DNA from: Microvirga sp. TS319
GTDB taxonomy: Bacteria > Pseudomonadota > Alphaproteobacteria > Rhizobiales > Beijerinckiaceae
DNA: 64,000 nt
Assembly (NCBI RefSeq): GCF_041276405.1
Contig: NZ_JBGGGT010000002.1
Location: forward strand, 526,001 to 590,000
Direction of reading: 5' to 3'
This document shows positions 43,588-53,046 of this stretch, piece by piece. The notes beneath the pieces are model-generated. The model ran no database searches. It was not told the DNA's origin and saw nothing but the letters and a program-made list of their open reading frames with translations. The position numbers and the translations under genes were made by a program. The stretch's first letter is position 1. Each line of letters starts with the position of its first letter.

Positions 43588-44658
43588 GTGGCCCGTATCG
43601 AGCTTCGCCAGGTATCAAAGAGCTATGGAGCCGCACGCATCATCGCCGGGGTGAATCTGCCGATCGAAAACGGCGAATTCGTCGTTCTGGTCGGCCCGTC
43701 AGGATGCGGCAAGTCGACCTTGCTGCGCATGATCGCGGGGCTGGAGCCGATCAGCGGCGGGGAACTCGTGATCGACGGCGAGATCGTGAACAACCTGCCG
43801 CCGCAGAAGCGCGACGTGGCCATGGTCTTCCAGAGCTATGCCCTGTATCCGCACTACACGGTCTACGACAACATGGCGTTCGGCCTGAAGCTCAGGGGCA
43901 ACCCGAAGGCGGATACGGATGCCCGCGTGCGCCGGGCGGCCGAGATCCTCGGTCTCCAAAATCTCCTGACCCGGTATCCGAAGAATCTGTCGGGTGGTCA
44001 GCGCCAGCGCGTCGCCATGGGCCGCGCCATCGTGCGCAACCCGCGCCTTTATCTGTTCGACGAACCTCTGTCGAACCTCGACGCGAAGCTGCGGATCTCC
44101 ATGCGGTCGGAGATCAAGTCTCTTCACCAGTCCTTGCGCACCACGACGGTCTATGTCACGCACGATCAGGTCGAGGCGATGACCATGGCCGACAGGATCG
44201 TGGTCCTGCGCGACGGCAACGTCGAGCAGATCGGCACGCCAATGGAGCTCTATCGGTCGCCGGCGAACGAGTTCGTGGCCGGCTTCATCGGGGCCCCCAC
44301 CATGAATTTCGTGCGCAGCCAACTGCCAGGCGGTCCCGACAGGGAGGTTCGCTGCCCAGGTGGAGATGTTCCGATCCGCCTTCCCAAGGCATCGACGGCA
44401 AACGGCGAGATCCTGATCGGCATTCGGCCCGAGCATCTCCAGCCGACGACCGGACCCGGTCTGATCAACGGCCGCATCAAGATGGTGGAGCCCACCGGCC
44501 CTTCCGACTACGTGATCGTCGATACGCAAGCGGGACCCGTGTCGGCCGTTCTACCGACCTCTTACCAGGCAAGGAGCGGCGACAGCATCCGTTTGGCCGC
44601 CGAGGCCCCCGACATTCATCTGTTCAACGCTCAGACGGGCCGCCGCCTGGAGGCATGA
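43588..44658 (+). CDS. Sugar ABC importer ATP-binding protein (UgpC/MsmK family)
   Basis: The 356-residue ATPase has Walker A GPSGCGKST, Q-loop VFQSYALYPHYT, signature LSGGQRQRVAMGRAI, Walker B LYLFDEPLSNLDA, and the H-loop VTHDQVEAMTMADR. A TOBE-type C-terminal domain follows (EILIGIRPEHLQP). It starts at a GTG at 43588. It should energise the permease pair encoded on the opposite strand (39285-41071). It is followed 88 bp later by the DapA-family gene. Confidence 0.92.
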   Translation: MARIELRQVSKSYGAARIIAGVNLPIENGEFVVLVGPSGCGKSTLLRMIAGLEPISGGELVIDGEIVNNLPPQKRDVAMVFQSYALYPHYTVYDNMAFGLKLRGNPKADTDARVRRAAEILGLQNLLTRYPKNLSGGQRQRVAMGRAIVRNPRLYLFDEPLSNLDAKLRISMRSEIKSLHQSLRTTTVYVTHDQVEAMTMADRIVVLRDGNVEQIGTPMELYRSPANEFVAGFIGAPTMNFVRSQLPGGPDREVRCPGGDVPIRLPKASTANGEILIGIRPEHLQPTTGPGLINGRIKMVEPTGPSDYVIVDTQAGPVSAVLPTSYQARSGDSIRLAAEAPDIHLFNAQTGRRLEA

Positions 44659-44746
44659 CAGACGAACCTATCTTCGCCGCCGGATGGAGGACGGATGGCG
44701 GCAGGATAACCCTCACCATGAGAAACCGAGAAAAGGTTGTGACACC

Positions 44747-45652
44747 ATGAATGAAAGCCAAGCCGCAGAACTGAAGACGCGTCTTCGCGGTATTCTTCCG
44801 CCCGTTACCATGCCGTTCGATGAGCAGGGAAATCTCGCTCCCTCCGCCATCAAGGCGCAGATCGACCTCATGGTCAATTCGGGCGTCCATGGCGTCGTCG
44901 CCGGGGGCAGCACGGGCGAGGGCCACACGCTCTCGACGGAAGAGTTCTATGATGCAATGGTGGCGACGCACGACGCCGTCGCAGGGCGCGTGCCGTTCGT
45001 GGCTGGCCTGATCGTCAACTCGACGCGCGAAGCCATCGACCGCACGAAGATGCTCAAGAACCTCAAGGTCGAGGCCTTGCAGGTGACGCCGGTTCACTAT
45101 CTCTTCAAGCCAGATGCTGAAGCCACCATCACCCACTTCCGGGCGATCTACGAAGAGACGGGCATTCCGATCCTTATCTACAACGTCATTCCCTGGAACT
45201 ATCTCTCCGTGGACTTGATGCTGCGGATCATGGACGAGGTTCCCGGCGTCGTCGGCATGAAGCAGAGCTCGGGCGATCTCAAGTCGCTCTCCGATCTCGT
45301 GCAGCGGGTGAAGCCCAACAACATCGTGCTGAGCGGTATCGATGCGCTGCTCTATTCCGGCTTCTCGCTGGGTGCGGACGGCGCGATTTCGGCTCTCACC
45401 TCCGCGCTGCCAGGCATCACGGCCAAGCTGTTCGATCTCGTCAACAAGGGCCGCCACGACGAAGCCCTCAAGATCCACTGGCAGCTCAACACGCTGTGGA
45501 ACTCCCTGCGTCACGACAACCTGCCGGCCTGCGTCAAGTACATTCAGCATCGCCAGGGCCTGCCGCTCTATCATCCGCGCGCGCCCATGGAGCGCGTGAC
45601 CGATGCCCAGAAGGCGGCCATCGACAAGGCTCTCAAGGGGCTCATCGACTGA
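44747..45652 (+). CDS. DapA-family aldolase/lyase
   Basis: The 301-residue (beta/alpha)8 protein belongs to the dihydrodipicolinate synthase / N-acetylneuraminate lyase group. It has GSTGEGHTLS near residues 49-58 and the Schiff-base lysine in GVVGMKQSSGD. The tyrosine region reads ILIYNVIPWNY where true DapA enzymes have YNVPGRT, so it is probably a catabolic aldolase or dehydratase for a keto acid. Likely substrates are a keto-deoxy sugar acid or similar. The ATG at 44747 was chosen from the family's normal N-terminus. It is encoded with a sugar importer and probably under the IclR regulator. Confidence 0.85.
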   Translation: MNESQAAELKTRLRGILPPVTMPFDEQGNLAPSAIKAQIDLMVNSGVHGVVAGGSTGEGHTLSTEEFYDAMVATHDAVAGRVPFVAGLIVNSTREAIDRTKMLKNLKVEALQVTPVHYLFKPDAEATITHFRAIYEETGIPILIYNVIPWNYLSVDLMLRIMDEVPGVVGMKQSSGDLKSLSDLVQRVKPNNIVLSGIDALLYSGFSLGADGAISALTSALPGITAKLFDLVNKGRHDEALKIHWQLNTLWNSLRHDNLPACVKYIQHRQGLPLYHPRAPMERVTDAQKAAIDKALKGLID

Positions 45653-45684
45653 TCGGGTGCGATTCGCCCTGAAGTGCTTGCTGC

Positions 45685-45720
45685 AAAGGCGGAGCGGCCC
45701 GTGGTCGCTCCGCCTTTCTT
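45685..45720 (+). terminator. Terminator after the DapA-family gene
   Basis: A 12-bp stem (45685-45696 with 45706-45717) with a 9-nt loop is followed by TTCTTG. It lies 32 bp after the stop at 45652. Confidence 0.75.
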
Positions 45721-45729
45721 GCTTTCGGC

Positions 45730-45757
45730 TTCGGCGAACCGGATCCGGTTCGCCGAA
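45730..45757. repeat. Perfect 28-bp palindrome
   Basis: The sequence is its own reverse complement over 28 bp, centred on GGATCC, with arms beginning TTCGGCGAACC. A related module is found near 38015-38038. It is located just after a terminator in the space between convergent genes. Confidence 0.85.
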
Positions 45758-45808
45758 GAAAGGCGCGGTCTGACGCAAGACGCGGGGGGCGACGGCCCTC
45801 GCGATGCA

Positions 45809-47200
45809 TCAAAGCGTCGACGTCACCGACTCGACGGCGTCCTTCGTGGCGCTCACGATGATGTCGGCCTCCTGCCGCGTGAGGCAGAGCGGCGGCGCGA
45901 AGCCGAGGATGTCGCCCTGGGGCATCGCGCGGCCAATGACGCCGCGTTCCAGGAGCGCCGCCGTGATGCGCGGGCCGACCTTCTCGGATGCATCGAAGAA
46001 GACCCGGTCGTCCCGGTCGCGCACGAACTCGACGGCGGCCATCAGGCCCTCGCCGCGCACCTCGCCCACGAAGCGGTTCGAGCCCACTGCTTCGTTCAGG
46101 GCGGCGTTGAAATAGGCGCCGGTCTCGCGGGCATTGGTGACGAGATCGAGCTCGTCGACGACCTCCAGGTTGGCGACGCCCGCCGCAGCGCAGAGCGGAT
46201 GGGACGAGTAGGTCCAGCCGTGGCCGATGGCCCCGTAGGTGTCGGAGCCCTGCTCCAGCACGCGCCAGGCCCTCTCGGACACGATCACGCCCGAGAGCGG
46301 CGCATAGGCCGAGGTCAGGCCCTTGGCGATGGTGATGAGATCAGGCTTCATGCCGTAATGGTCGGAGCCGAACATGGTGCCGAGGCGGCCAAACCCGGTG
46401 ATGACCTCGTCGGCGATGAGCAGGATGTCGTGCCTGTCCAGCACCGCCTGGATCTTCTCCCAATAGCCCTTCGGCGGAGGCACGATGCCGCCCGTGCCGA
46501 GCACCGGCTCGCCGATGAAGGCGGCGATTGTCTCGGGGCCTTCGGCCTGGATCATCTCCTCGAGCTTGTCGGCGCAATATTGCGAAAACTGCTCCTCGCT
46601 CATGGAGCGGTCGGGCCGGCGGAAATAATAGGGCGCTTCCGTGTGCAGGATCGGCGGGCGCGGCAGGTCGAACAGGTTGTGGAAGGCGGCGAGGCCCGTG
46701 AGGCTGCCGCTCATCAGGCCGGAGCCGTGGTAGCCGCGCCAGCGCGAGATGATCTTCTTCTTCTCGGGCCGCCCCAGCACGTTGTTCATGTACCAGACGA
46801 GCTTGATGTTGGTTTCGTTGGCGTCCGAGCCCGAGAGGCCGAAGAATACGCGGCTCATGCCCTTCGGGGCGCGGTCGATGATCATCTTGGCGAGACGGAT
46901 CGAGGGCTCGGAGCCGTGGCCCACATAGGCGTGGTAATAGGGCAGGGCGGCGGCCTGGGCCGCGATGGCGTCGGTGATCTTGGTGCGGCCGTAGCCGACA
47001 TTCACACAATAAAGGCCCGCGAACGCGTCGAGGCTGCGCTTGCCCTGCCGATCGACGATGTAGACGCCTTCGCCGCCCGCGATGATGCGATTGGGCGTTT
47101 CTCCGCGCGCGTGCTGGGCCATGTGGGTGGAGGGATGGAAGAAATGGTCCCGGTCCCAGGCGTTGAGTTCGTTGTCGAGAGTGTTGGTTTCGTTCAGCAT
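45809..47200 (-). CDS. Class III PLP aminotransferase of the ectoine cluster (atf/DoeD-type)
   Basis: The 463-residue omega-aminotransferase has RVFFGLSGSDANETNIKL, SRWRGYHGSGLMSGSLTG, and the PLP lysine in TIAKGLTSAYAPLSG after LLIADEVITGFGR. In the Ruegeria pomeroyi ectoine operon an aminotransferase gene (atf) follows ssd, the arrangement seen here. The enzyme would transaminate L-2,4-diaminobutyrate, released from ectoine, to aspartate semialdehyde. It lies 12 bp after the semialdehyde dehydrogenase gene. Assignment rests on synteny; beta-alanine-type substrates are the alternative. Confidence 0.85.
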   Translation of the reverse strand: MLNETNTLDNELNAWDRDHFFHPSTHMAQHARGETPNRIIAGGEGVYIVDRQGKRSLDAFAGLYCVNVGYGRTKITDAIAAQAAALPYYHAYVGHGSEPSIRLAKMIIDRAPKGMSRVFFGLSGSDANETNIKLVWYMNNVLGRPEKKKIISRWRGYHGSGLMSGSLTGLAAFHNLFDLPRPPILHTEAPYYFRRPDRSMSEEQFSQYCADKLEEMIQAEGPETIAAFIGEPVLGTGGIVPPPKGYWEKIQAVLDRHDILLIADEVITGFGRLGTMFGSDHYGMKPDLITIAKGLTSAYAPLSGVIVSERAWRVLEQGSDTYGAIGHGWTYSSHPLCAAAGVANLEVVDELDLVTNARETGAYFNAALNEAVGSNRFVGEVRGEGLMAAVEFVRDRDDRVFFDASEKVGPRITAALLERGVIGRAMPQGDILGFAPPLCLTRQEADIIVSATKDAVESVTSTL

Positions 47201-47212
47201 GGCTGACTCCGG

Positions 47213-48724
47213 TCAGTGAGTGTCGATGCAGAGGTATTTCAGGTCGGTGAAGGCCTCCAGACCGTGGCGCGAGCCCTCGCGGCCGAGGCCCGACTGCTTC
47301 ACGCCCCCGAAGGGAATGGGCGCGCCGGTGATCTTCACCCGGTTCACCGCGACCATGCCGTATTCGAGCGCCCGGCCGAGCCGCAGGGCACGCGCGCCGT
47401 TCTCGGTCACCACATAGGCGACGAGGCCGTATTCGGTGGCGTTCGCCCGGGCCACCACCTCGCTCTCCGTGTCGAACGGCGTCACGGCCGCGACCGGCGC
47501 GAAGGTTTCCTCGCGCATGATCAGCGCGTCGTCCGGCACGTCGGCGATGAGCGTCGGGGTCACGAAGAGCGGGCCTTCGGCGGCCGTGTCCGCGGTGACG
47601 CGCCGCGCTCCGAGGGCCAGCGCATCGGCAATCTGCGCCTGTGCCTTCGCCACGGCATTCGGATGCATGAGGGGGCCGATCTCCACATCCCTGTCGAGGC
47701 CCGGACCCGATTTCAGTCCGGCGATGCGTTGGCCGAAGGCCTCGCAGAACGCGGGGTAGATCGAACGCTGCACATAGATCCGGTTGGCCGCGAGGCAGTC
47801 CTGGCCGGAGGTGGCGAATTTCGCCCCCATGGCGATCTCGACGGCCCTGTCGAGATCCGCGTCGTCGAACACGATCAGCGGCGCGTGGCCGCCGAGTTCC
47901 ATCACGAGGCGCTTCATGGTGGGGGCGCAGCGTAGGGCGATCTTGCGGCCGATCTCGGTCGAGCCCGTGAAGCTGACGACGCGCACGCGGGGATCGTCGC
48001 AGAAGCGATTGGCGATGGGCTCGGCATCGCCCGTGACGATGTTGAAGACGCCCGCCGGCAGGCCGGCGCGCTCGGCGAGCTCGGCGAGCGCGAGCGCGGA
48101 AAGCGGCGTATAGGAGGACGGGTGGGCGACCGTCGTGCAGCCGGCGGCGAGCGCCGCGGCGGCCTTGCGGGTCAGCATGGCGGAGGGGAAATTCCAGGGC
48201 GTCAGCAGGGCCGCGACGCCCAGGGCCTCGCGGCGCACCAGCATCTCGGCGCCAGGCAGGTGGCTCGTCACGCTCTCGGCGTTGAGGCGCTTGGCCTCTT
48301 CCGCGTACCATTCCACGAAGGAGGCCGCGTAATCGATCTCGCCGAGGGATTCCGAGAGCGGCTTGCCCTGCTCCAGAGTCATGATGAGGGCGAGGTCCTC
48401 GCGGTTCTCCAGCATGAGGGCGTGCCAGGCGCGAAGGCGCTGCGCGCGTTCCTGCGGCAGAGCCGCCTTCCAGGCGGGAAGCGCCCGGGCGGCGGCGTCC
48501 ACGGCCTGGCCTGCGGCCTCGGCGCCCAGACGCGACACGTGGGCGACGGTCAGACCCGTGGCCGGATCGGCGACCGCAAAGCGCGCATCCCCGGCGGCTG
48601 CGGTCCAGCGCCCGTCGATATAGGCCATCTCGCGCAGGAGGCGGGGATCCCTCAGGCGGCCGAGCGCCGGGTGGCTGTCCGCCTTGGCGGGAGCGGCCAC
48701 GTTGGTTTGCGTGATGGCGTTCAT
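47213..48724 (-). CDS. NAD(P)-dependent semialdehyde dehydrogenase of the ectoine cluster (ssd/DoeC-type)
   Basis: The 503-residue aldehyde dehydrogenase has the oxyanion asparagine in LTPWNFP, the catalytic Glu in VMELGGHAP, and the catalytic Cys in SGQDCLAANR. Where most members have the cofactor-contacting KPAE/KPSE, this protein reads VAHPSSYTPLSALAL, with His for Lys. In ectoine clusters the enzyme oxidises aspartate semialdehyde to aspartate. It is annotated as succinate-semialdehyde dehydrogenase in many genomes. It lies about 100 bp after ehuA and may be in the same long operon. Confidence 0.87.
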   Translation of the reverse strand: MNAITQTNVAAPAKADSHPALGRLRDPRLLREMAYIDGRWTAAAGDARFAVADPATGLTVAHVSRLGAEAAGQAVDAAARALPAWKAALPQERAQRLRAWHALMLENREDLALIMTLEQGKPLSESLGEIDYAASFVEWYAEEAKRLNAESVTSHLPGAEMLVRREALGVAALLTPWNFPSAMLTRKAAAALAAGCTTVAHPSSYTPLSALALAELAERAGLPAGVFNIVTGDAEPIANRFCDDPRVRVVSFTGSTEIGRKIALRCAPTMKRLVMELGGHAPLIVFDDADLDRAVEIAMGAKFATSGQDCLAANRIYVQRSIYPAFCEAFGQRIAGLKSGPGLDRDVEIGPLMHPNAVAKAQAQIADALALGARRVTADTAAEGPLFVTPTLIADVPDDALIMREETFAPVAAVTPFDTESEVVARANATEYGLVAYVVTENGARALRLGRALEYGMVAVNRVKITGAPIPFGGVKQSGLGREGSRHGLEAFTDLKYLCIDTH

Positions 48725-48827
48725 GCGTCTCGCCCTTCCTGAATCAAAAGCCGATGAAGAAGGCTAGCCCGTCAGGCGGCGAGATGATTTCGGTTCTTGC
48801 ACCCAAAGGGCGATAGTCTCTCGGTTT

Positions 48828-49637
48828 TCACGGGAGAGACCGGAGACTTTCTCGCGCCGCGGCGGAAGGCTGCTCGCCCAGGATCGAGCTCAGGAACTCG
48901 CGGGTGCGCGGCTGCTGCGGGTTCGTGAACAGGAGCTCCGGGTCACCCTGCTCGACGATGCGGCCCTTGTCGAAGAAGCAGACCCGGTCCGAGACCTCGC
49001 GGGCGAAGCGCATCTCGTGGGTGACGAGGAGCATGGTCAGGTCGTGCTCCTGCGCGAGGGCCCGGATGACGCCGAGCACCTCGCCGACGAGCTGCGGGTC
49101 AAGCGCGGAGGTCGGCTCGTCGAACAGAAGCACGCGGGGGCGCATGGCGAGCGCGCGCGCGATGGCGACGCGCTGCTGCTGGCCGCCCGAGAGCTGGCTC
49201 GGGAAATGGTCCTTCTTGTCCAGGAGGCCGACCATGCGCAGCAGCTCGGTGGCGCGGCTCTCGGCTTCCTCGCGCTTCATCTTCAGAACCGCGACGGGCG
49301 CTTCGACGACGTTGCGCAGCACGCTCATGTGCGGGAACAGGTTGAAGCTCTGGAACACCATGCCGACATTGCCGCGGATCTTGTGGAGGTGCGCCTCGCT
49401 CGCCCTGAACGGGCCGTGCCCGTTGGGCTCGTGATAGCTGATCCCGTCGATCTCCAGGTTCCCTTCCTGGAAGGGCTCGAGCGTCATCAGGATGCGCAGG
49501 ACCGTCGATTTGCCGGAGCCCGAGGGGCCGATCAGGGTCACCTTCTCGCCGCGCTGGACCTCGAAGTTGAAGTTGTCGAGCACGGTCAGGGCGCCGAAGC
49601 GCTTGGTGACGTTCTCAAAGCGGATAATCGGTGTCAT
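48828..49637 (-). CDS. ehuA: Ectoine/hydroxyectoine ABC importer ATPase EhuA
   Basis: The 269-residue polar-amino-acid-type ATPase from the ATG at 49637 has Walker [11 protein letters not shown]-loop [13 protein letters not shown], signature [15 protein letters not shown], and Walker [15 protein letters not shown] long insert ([19 protein letters not shown]) matches the EhuA type. It energises uptake of ectoine and hydroxyectoine. It overlaps ehuD by 4 bp and is the last gene of the importer part. Confidence 0.92.
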   Translation of the reverse strand: MTPIIRFENVTKRFGALTVLDNFNFEVQRGEKVTLIGPSGSGKSTVLRILMTLEPFQEGNLEIDGISYHEPNGHGPFRASEAHLHKIRGNVGMVFQSFNLFPHMSVLRNVVEAPVAVLKMKREEAESRATELLRMVGLLDKKDHFPSQLSGGQQQRVAIARALAMRPRVLLFDEPTSALDPQLVGEVLGVIRALAQEHDLTMLLVTHEMRFAREVSDRVCFFDKGRIVEQGDPELLFTNPQQPRTREFLSSILGEQPSAAARESLRSLP

Positions 49638-50326
49638 CGCAGGGGAATCCCACTTTTGGGCAGGGCCCTCTCGATCAGATAGATGAGGGCCGAGCAGATG
49701 AGCGTCATCGGCAGGAAGATCAGTCCGACCATGGAGAGCGGCACGAGATACTCGAAGGTCCGCTCGCCGATCATGTTGGCGAGGCCCAGCATGTCGAGCA
49801 CGGTCACGACGGACAGAACCGGCGTCTCCTTGAGCATCGACACGAGATAGTTGCCGAGGGCCGGCACGATGCGCGGAATCATCTGCGGTATCACGATGTC
49901 GCGATAGGTCCGCAGCCGCGTGAGATTGAGCGCCGTCGCGGCCTCCCACTGGCCACGCGGCACCGCGTCGATGCCGCCGCGATACACCTCCGACGTATAG
50001 GCCGAGTATTGCAGGCCCAGGGCCAGCGCCCCGGTCATGAAGGCCGGCAGCACGATGCCGAAATCCGGCAGCACGTAATAGAGGAAGAAGAGCTGCACCA
50101 GAAGCGGCGTATCGCGCACGAACTCGGTGAAGCCCGCTACCGTCCAGGAGATCGCCTTGAACCGGCTGCGGCGCAGGAGCGCCAGCACGAGGCCGAGCAC
50201 GAGCGCGATGGCGTATCCGACCGCTGCCGCCTGAAGCGTGACGATCAGGCCGATCCCGAGGATCGGCAGGATGGACAGCGCGAAGGTCAGCGGCGTCGAA
50301 GTATCCCAGGTATAACCGTACATCAT
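49634..50326 (-). CDS. ehuD: Ectoine/hydroxyectoine ABC importer permease EhuD
   Basis: The 230-residue inner-membrane permease starts at the ATG at 50326, overlapping the ehuC stop. Five or so hydrophobic helices are visible. The family marker FTEFVRDTPLLVQLFFLYYVLPDFG is present, and the EAA loop is EAATALNLTRLRTYRDIVIPQMIPR. With EhuC it forms the channel. Gene order and type match Sinorhizobium meliloti ehuABCD components. Confidence 0.92.
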   Translation of the reverse strand: MMYGYTWDTSTPLTFALSILPILGIGLIVTLQAAAVGYAIALVLGLVLALLRRSRFKAISWTVAGFTEFVRDTPLLVQLFFLYYVLPDFGIVLPAFMTGALALGLQYSAYTSEVYRGGIDAVPRGQWEAATALNLTRLRTYRDIVIPQMIPRIVPALGNYLVSMLKETPVLSVVTVLDMLGLANMIGERTFEYLVPLSMVGLIFLPMTLICSALIYLIERALPKSGIPLR

Positions 50327-50988
50327 GAATGGGCGCTCCTGGGGAAGGCCGGCCCGCGCCTCAGCTTCGCCTCGATGAAGCGCATGATCAGCATCAGGCA
50401 CAGGGCGATGAGGAAGTAGCCGAGCAGGGTCATGGTATAGACGGTCGCGCTGTCGAGCGTGATGTTGCGCATGGACTGCGCCTGGAAGGTCAGGTCGGCG
50501 ATCGAGATCAGCGAGACCAGCGCCGTGTCCTTGAGGTTCTGGACGGCGAGATTGCCGAAGGCCGGCATCATCTCGATGATGGCCTGGGGCATCGAGATGT
50601 GCCACAGGGTATAGGTCTTGCTGAAATTGAGCGCCCGCGCGGCTTCGAGCTGCGTATGCGGCACCGCCAGCAGGGCGCCGCGCACCACCTCGGCCCCGAA
50701 GGCGCCCGTGAGGAGCGACAGGGTCATGATGCCCGTCGTGATCGGATCGAAGGAGATGCCGATCAGCGGCAGCGCGTAATAGAACCAGAAGAGCTGCACG
50801 AGCAGCGGCGTGCCGCGAAACAGCACGATATAGATGAAGGCGATGCCGGACAGGAGCCGGTTGCTCGACGTACGGGCGATCCCGGCCGCGAAGGCGAGGA
50901 TCGCGCCGAGCGCGATCGATGCGAGCGAGATCGTCACCGTCACCTGCGCCCCCTTCAGGAGGGGAGCGAGATATTGCGTCCATGTCAT
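50323..50988 (-). CDS. ehuC: Ectoine/hydroxyectoine ABC importer permease EhuC
   Basis: The 221-residue polytopic protein has the same polar-amino-acid permease layout (FRGTPLLVQLFWFYYALPLIG; EAARALNFSKTYTLWHISMPQAI). It forms the permease heterodimer with EhuD. It follows ehuB by 70 bp and overlaps ehuD. Length and motifs are complete. Confidence 0.92.
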   Translation of the reverse strand: MTWTQYLAPLLKGAQVTVTISLASIALGAILAFAAGIARTSSNRLLSGIAFIYIVLFRGTPLLVQLFWFYYALPLIGISFDPITTGIMTLSLLTGAFGAEVVRGALLAVPHTQLEAARALNFSKTYTLWHISMPQAIIEMMPAFGNLAVQNLKDTALVSLISIADLTFQAQSMRNITLDSATVYTMTLLGYFLIALCLMLIMRFIEAKLRRGPAFPRSAHS

Positions 50989-51058
50989 CGTCGAAACTCC
51001 TGACGGGTTTCCCCCGGCGGGGCGGGAAGGCTCGCCGGGGGGTTCGAACGATGCCGGA

Positions 51059-51910
51059 TTACTTTCCAGCGCAGAGGTCGGCGACGTCCTTGGCGGCCGC
51101 GGCCTTGATGCTCTCGTCGCTCAGGCCGTAGGACGTGAGGATCTTGTGATAGTCGTCGGTTTTGCGGAATTCCACCAGCGCCTTGTTGAACGCGTCATGG
51201 AGCTCTTTGTCCTCGAGGCGGAACGCGAAGCCGCCATAGTTGCGCACCGGCTTGCCGTTGACGATCGGGTCCGTGAAGGGCTTCACCTGCTCGACGCCCT
51301 CGCTGCCTTCGGCGAGCTTCGAGACCGTGAGCTCGGTGGCCGCATAGGCGTCGACGCGGGACTGCACCGTCGCGGGCGCGTCCGCATTGGCCTGGATGAT
51401 CACGATCTGATTGTCCTTCACGCCGACGGCGCGCAGGAAGTCGATGTTGTTGGCGCCCGAGACGACGGCGACCTTGAGCGACGGGTCCTTGGCGATGTCC
51501 GCATAGGTCGTCAGCTTCTTCGGGTTGCCCTTCTTCACGAGGAGCCCCTCGCCGTAGCTGGAATTCGGCTCGGTGAACGCCACCTGCTTGCATCGCTCGG
51601 GCGAGATGTTCTGCTCGGCTGCCGCGAAGGCGAAGCGGCGGGCCTTCAGGCCGGGGATGAGCGTGCCGAATGGCGTCACGGTCCAGTTCACCTCGTTGAC
51701 GCCCATGCGCTTGAACACCGCGATGGCGACGTCGGGACCGATGCCGGCGGCCGTGCCGTCCTCCTTCATGTAGCCGTAGGGCACTTCGTTCGCAGTCGCG
51801 CCCTGGATGTATCCGGCGCTCTTCACCTCTTCGAGGGTTAGCGCCTGAGCGCTCCCGATGGCGGCCGCGAGAGCAAGAGCGGCGACGCTGTAACGGATCA
51901 TGGACTTCAT
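51059..51910 (-). CDS. ehuB: Ectoine/hydroxyectoine periplasmic binding protein EhuB
   Basis: The 283-residue protein from the ATG at 51910 has a signal peptide (MIRYSVAALALAAAIGSAQA). A family 3 binding-protein body follows: GYMKEDGTAAGIGPDVAIAVFKRMG, FAAAEQNISPERCKQVAFTEP, VAVVSGANNIDFLRA. In characterised EhuB, aromatic and acidic residues cage ectoine; individual contacts cannot be confirmed here. The gene lies about 115 bp after doeB, so it may have its own ribosome-binding and promoter region. Confidence 0.9.
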   Translation of the reverse strand: MKSMIRYSVAALALAAAIGSAQALTLEEVKSAGYIQGATANEVPYGYMKEDGTAAGIGPDVAIAVFKRMGVNEVNWTVTPFGTLIPGLKARRFAFAAAEQNISPERCKQVAFTEPNSSYGEGLLVKKGNPKKLTTYADIAKDPSLKVAVVSGANNIDFLRAVGVKDNQIVIIQANADAPATVQSRVDAYAATELTVSKLAEGSEGVEQVKPFTDPIVNGKPVRNYGGFAFRLEDKELHDAFNKALVEFRKTDDYHKILTSYGLSDESIKAAAAKDVADLCAGK

Positions 51911-52026
51911 CTTATCTTCTCCTCTGGTGTTCCGACTTTTTGGCTTCGAGCATCTTTTCGGTTGCGATGCTCTGAGATCCGCGTGCCGGTTGATCCGGCT
52001 TGCAGCGGGATGGCTGGCGGTTGGGT

Positions 52027-53046
52027 TTAAGTATCCTCCTCCACGGTTGCGACGACGGCGAGGCAATCGCCGGTCTTGACGAGGCCGGGGAAGTGCCGGG
52101 CGGCGAGAACGCCGTCGAGGGCCGCCCGGTATTCGGCCGGGGCCTGTCCCGTGCGTCCGACGGGATGGATCCTGGCGATCACGTCGCCCTTGCGGACCGG
52201 ATCGCCCAGGTCGATGCAGGGCTCGACGAGACCGTCATCCTCCGCGAAACGGAAGCACTCGGCGGAGGGCATGTCGAGCCAGCGCGTCGGCGCGGTCTCG
52301 GGCCTGCCCTCGACGATCCCGGCATGCTTGAGAACGTTCATGACGCCGCGCTTGGCGATGCCGATCGTCTTCGCCGAGGACGTGCCGCCGCCGGACAGTT
52401 CCGTGGTGACGAACACCTTGCCCATCTCCTCCGCGGCGGTGTCGTACATGCCCACCGCGTCGATCTCGATCATCCGCATCGAGTAGGGCGCCGCGAAGGC
52501 GGCGACCGCATCGAAGCAGCGCTTTTCCTGCTTCTTATCGGGCAGTTCGTGCGCGGCCGCATAGGGCAGGAAGTCGAGGGTGCGTCCACCCGAATGAAAA
52601 TCGAGGACGATGTCGGCGAGCGGCAGAAGGGCGCGCTGGAAGTAATCGGCGATCTTCTCCGTCACCGTGCCGTCCGGGCGTCCGGGAAAGCTCCGGTTGA
52701 GGTTCCCGCGGTCGATCGGCGAGGTTCGGGTTCCCGCCCGGAAGGCCGGGTAGTTCATGGCCGGCACGATGATGACGCGGCCCTGCACGGCCTCGGCGCT
52801 GAGCGTTCGGGCGAGATCGAACAGGGCGACCGGCCCCTCGTATTCGTCGCCGTGATTGCCGCCGGTGAGCAACGCGGTCGGGCCGTCCCCGCGCTTGATC
52901 ACCGTGATCGGGATCATCACCGAGCCCCAGGCCGAATCGTCCCGGCTGTAGGGCAGGCGCAGGAAACCGTGCTGCACGCCGTCGGCGTCGAAATCGACCC
53001 CGGCGCTGACGGGGGAGGGGCGCTGGATCGGGGTGTATGCGTTCAT
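52027..53046 (-). CDS. doeB: N-acetyl-L-2,4-diaminobutyrate deacetylase DoeB (EutE)
   Basis: The 339-residue protein is of the aspartoacylase/succinylglutamate desuccinylase zinc family. It has LLTGGNHGDEYEGP with the first zinc His and Glu, NRSFPGRPDGT, and IVLDFHSGG with the second zinc His. It removes acetate from N-alpha-acetyl-diaminobutyrate, made from ectoine by DoeA. The ATG at 53046 overlaps the doeA stop by 4 bp, fitting the DoeA-DoeB complex reported for this pathway. Confidence 0.93.
   Translation of the reverse strand: MNAYTPIQRPSPVSAGVDFDADGVQHGFLRLPYSRDDSAWGSVMIPITVIKRGDGPTALLTGGNHGDEYEGPVALFDLARTLSAEAVQGRVIIVPAMNYPAFRAGTRTSPIDRGNLNRSFPGRPDGTVTEKIADYFQRALLPLADIVLDFHSGGRTLDFLPYAAAHELPDKKQEKRCFDAVAAFAAPYSMRMIEIDAVGMYDTAAEEMGKVFVTTELSGGGTSSAKTIGIAKRGVMNVLKHAGIVEGRPETAPTRWLDMPSAECFRFAEDDGLVEPCIDLGDPVRKGDVIARIHPVGRTGQAPAEYRAALDGVLAARHFPGLVKTGDCLAVVATVEEDT

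Noticed and set aside
46341..48311. 656-codon minus-strand frame over the aminotransferase and dehydrogenase
   Set aside because: Arginine-rich and bridging two well-defined genes in other frames; not a protein.
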